From positions 2,356,001 to 2,420,000 of the forward strand of contig NZ_FNSR01000001.1 of NCBI RefSeq assembly GCF_900104845.1: a stretch of 64,000 nt of DNA, given 5' to 3'. A program made the translations under genes and the position numbers. How positions within the stretch are numbered: the first letter of the stretch is position 1; the number at the start of each line of letters is the position of its first letter. Below are positions 63,301-64,000 of this stretch, in pieces. This DNA is from Paraburkholderia caballeronis (lineage in GTDB: Bacteria; Pseudomonadota; Gammaproteobacteria; Burkholderiales; Burkholderiaceae). A model generated the notes under the pieces. That model made no database searches. It saw only the letters and a list, made by a program, of their open reading frames with translations, and was not told the DNA's origin.

Positions 63301-64000
63301 CATCGAATCCAGCACGGGGGTCACTTCGACCCTGACGGTGACCGACACCGACCAGACGCCGGTGATCGGCGGCACGGCCGGCAGCGCCGCCTTCACGCAG
63401 GGCGACAACGCCCCCTCCACGCCGATCGCGGTCGATTCCGGCATCGTGCTGGCGGACCGCGACGGCAACACCTTCACGTCGGCCATCATCACGATCGGCA
63501 ACTACGACAGCAACGGCGACGTCCTGCTGTTCGCCAACAACGGCTCGACAATGGGCGACATCGTCGGTTCCTACACGAACGGCGTGCTGACGCTGATCTC
63601 GCAAAGCGGCACGGCCACCCTCCCGCAGTGGCAGGCGGCGCTGCGCTCGATCCGCTTCACCGACACCGCGGCCACGCCGAGCACCACGCAGCGTGCCGTC
63701 GGCTTCACCATCAGCGACGGCGCCAAGACCAGCGCCGCCTGGCAGCGCATCATCAACGTGACGCTGACCGACCAGTCGCCGATCGTCACCGACACCGGCG
63801 GCACCGTCAACTTCAGGTCGGCCGACAATGCCCCCTCCACGCCGATCGTGGTCGATGCCGGCGTGACGCTGACCGACTCCGACACGCTGACCATGACATC
63901 GGCCACCGTGGCGATCACCGGCAACTACCAGAACGGCGAAGACGTGCTCGCGCTCGGCAGCGGCTCGTTCGGCGACATCCAGGCGAATTTCGACGCCGGC
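60323..64000 (+). CDS. Giant DUF4347 surface protein with ~140-residue repeats (5' part only)
   Basis: 1226 residues are present and the gene continues past the right edge. The ATG at 60323 has GGAGAG upstream. The N-terminus has a short basic stretch and the motif LLALEPRVVYDAS (33-45), seen in large type-I-secreted or LapA-like proteins. DUF4347 follows (~125-290), with ISLVSHGSDG (His179) and FLIYGCDVAQ (Cys222). After a beta-rich domain (300-450) come tandem repeats starting near 61678, 62101, 62508, 62938, 63358 and 63778, each ending in a TVTATDQTPIV-like hinge. It is likely an adhesin or biofilm matrix protein. Confidence 0.93.
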   Translation, partial: MKIVKQWFARQKDTRRAAADRPRPRVAAAPLLLALEPRVVYDASVAAVAAQPHPHEHAPADLHRATETHTDTATASASPASSAGRASQTASETAGSGRHAKADDGRAPTNPQDTQHPTSSAQTQVVFIDPSVANYRTLIAGLPAGTQYVVLDANTDGLAQIAQYLQAHHGVESISLVSHGSDGAIQVGSTWLTNGDLSGYSTQLAQIGAAMNAGGDFLIYGCDVAQQADGQALVQKIAGITHLNVAASTDATGAAALGGNWTLEYQVGNVHTALNESASAEAQFNELLDVTTETYDAAANDNFQAVGQSQFALDGLVYTFDQLGNSFAYNDWNSPNGPTGITDSSTDGVLEINADGASPMHNVTISLANGHLFSLQSFDLSSFNGNLYIQASYADGSESALIQIATAGSFTGNVSNQNQLGTAFNNIVSFSLIDQNDTGSFKPSLDNLTYTDNGPAVATSSGSTSWVSSNNGTGGTAMAVDPGITLTDPGSPSASSATVRITNVQSGDQLSFVPQSGISGSYDSTTGILLLTGSGSPSIADWQAALRSITFFSTQTSPSLSTATRTVSFSFNDGVESSNVATRAITVTATDQTPIVTDGGAASTGYVAGTAAVRIDTSLHVSDADTPKLVSGTVTIGSGYTAGDTLAFNNSNSTLYGDIIGFYDPTSHKLTLTSVTNNATVAQWQNAFEAVTFSSASGTSSGTRDIAFAVSDGTDTSAPLHHSVVVTLGPTISTDTGSAQFASGNNATSTPVAVDPGILLTDGNSSTLVSATISIVGNFQVNHDELVFIGNPSTMGNISGVYDSGTGILTLTAAGGASLLQWRTALASIQFTNDLVVPSALTRTVSYQINDGTLTSPVATRTVTVTATDQTPVLGAGGNTVAFFAGDNVASTPVTVNNAITVTDRDGGPLQQAVITITSHYEATDVLGFNNNSTALYGNISAVYTNGVLTLTSSGSQATLVQWQNALRAVSYTSTAITPGNSARTVSFVVSDGIESSTGVTSTLTVTDTDQTPVIGGTAGSAAFTQGDNAPSTPIAVDSGIVLADRDGNTFTSAIITIGNYDSNGDVLLFANNGSTMGDIVGSYTNGVLTLISQSGTATLPQWQAALRSIRFTDTAATPSTTQRAVGFTISDGAKTSAAWQRIINVTLTDQSPIVTDTGGTVNFRSADNAPSTPIVVDAGVTLTDSDTLTMTSATVAITGNYQNGEDVLALGSGSFGDIQANFDAG
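61678..64000 (+). repeat. Tandem ~420-bp coding repeats
   Basis: At least five full units and one partial unit, spaced about 423, 407, 430, 420 and 420 bp. Conserved features are a start like PIVTDTGG, the sequence VAVDPGI or equivalent, a L-Q-W-Q-x-A-L-R helix-like stretch and TRTVSFxxNDG. Identity is moderate, so units are diverged rather than recently duplicated. Confidence 0.85.

Noticed and set aside
60209..63604. 1131-codon minus-strand frame opposite the surface-protein gene
   Set aside because: It mirrors the repeat structure of the coding strand, with Arg/Asp/Val low complexity. No ribosome-binding site, and the plus strand has DUF4347 and regular repeats.

Overview
This is a high-GC chromosomal window that reads as Burkholderiaceae (Burkholderia sensu lato). 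The reasons are the very GC-rich third codon positions, the housekeeping order aat-bpt-pyrD and rnr-rlmB-amidase-rpiA, and the style of the exopolysaccharide and surface-protein genes. There are no IS elements, CRISPR arrays, rRNA genes or complete prophage. Species cannot be assigned from sequence alone.

Layout. 1-1120 is the 5' end of a two-partner-secretion filamentous haemagglutinin-like gene running off the left edge. 1362-3823 is a divergent LysR regulator and MFS exporter. 4106-8343 is housekeeping: a Nudix hydrolase, the N-end-rule transferases Aat and Bpt, and PyrD. It is interrupted by an 880-bp non-coding stretch that is AT-richer in its middle and ends in a decayed copy of the aat 3' end. 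8435-9999 is a polar amino-acid ABC binding protein and permease without an ATPase. 10071-11972 is a Gfo/Idh/MocA oxidoreductase and a FadR-type regulator.

12199-47765 is a large Wzx/Wzy-type exopolysaccharide locus, mostly on the minus strand. It holds the GDP-mannose enzyme ManC, a shortened undecaprenyl-phosphate sugar transferase, Wza, Wzc, six glycosyltransferase genes, a DegT aminotransferase, a Wzy-like polymerase and a Wzx flippase. It also has an unusually rich set of decoration genes: three acyltransferase-3 proteins, one with a fused SGNH domain, and a translationally coupled module MBOAT - SGNH-like - VOC - acyl carrier protein - FkbH/HAD. A Crp/Fnr-type and a GlxA/AraC-type regulator, a chemoreceptor and a secreted esterase sit within or beside it. 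The FkbH-ACP-MBOAT module is the most unusual system here: it looks like a carrier-protein route for loading a C3 or other short acyl group and transferring it to the polysaccharide.

48227-53540 is housekeeping on the minus strand (rpiA, amidase, rlmB, rnr). Two identical tRNA-Leu(CAG) genes follow at 53933-54286, each with its own promoter. 54401-59407 is a membrane glycosylation cluster: a polytopic protein, a GT87 enzyme, a HAD-UbiA fusion and an SMR-like small transporter. It resembles polyprenyl-phosphate-sugar pathways. 60323-64000 is the 5' part of a giant DUF4347 surface protein with ~140-residue repeats, running off the right edge.
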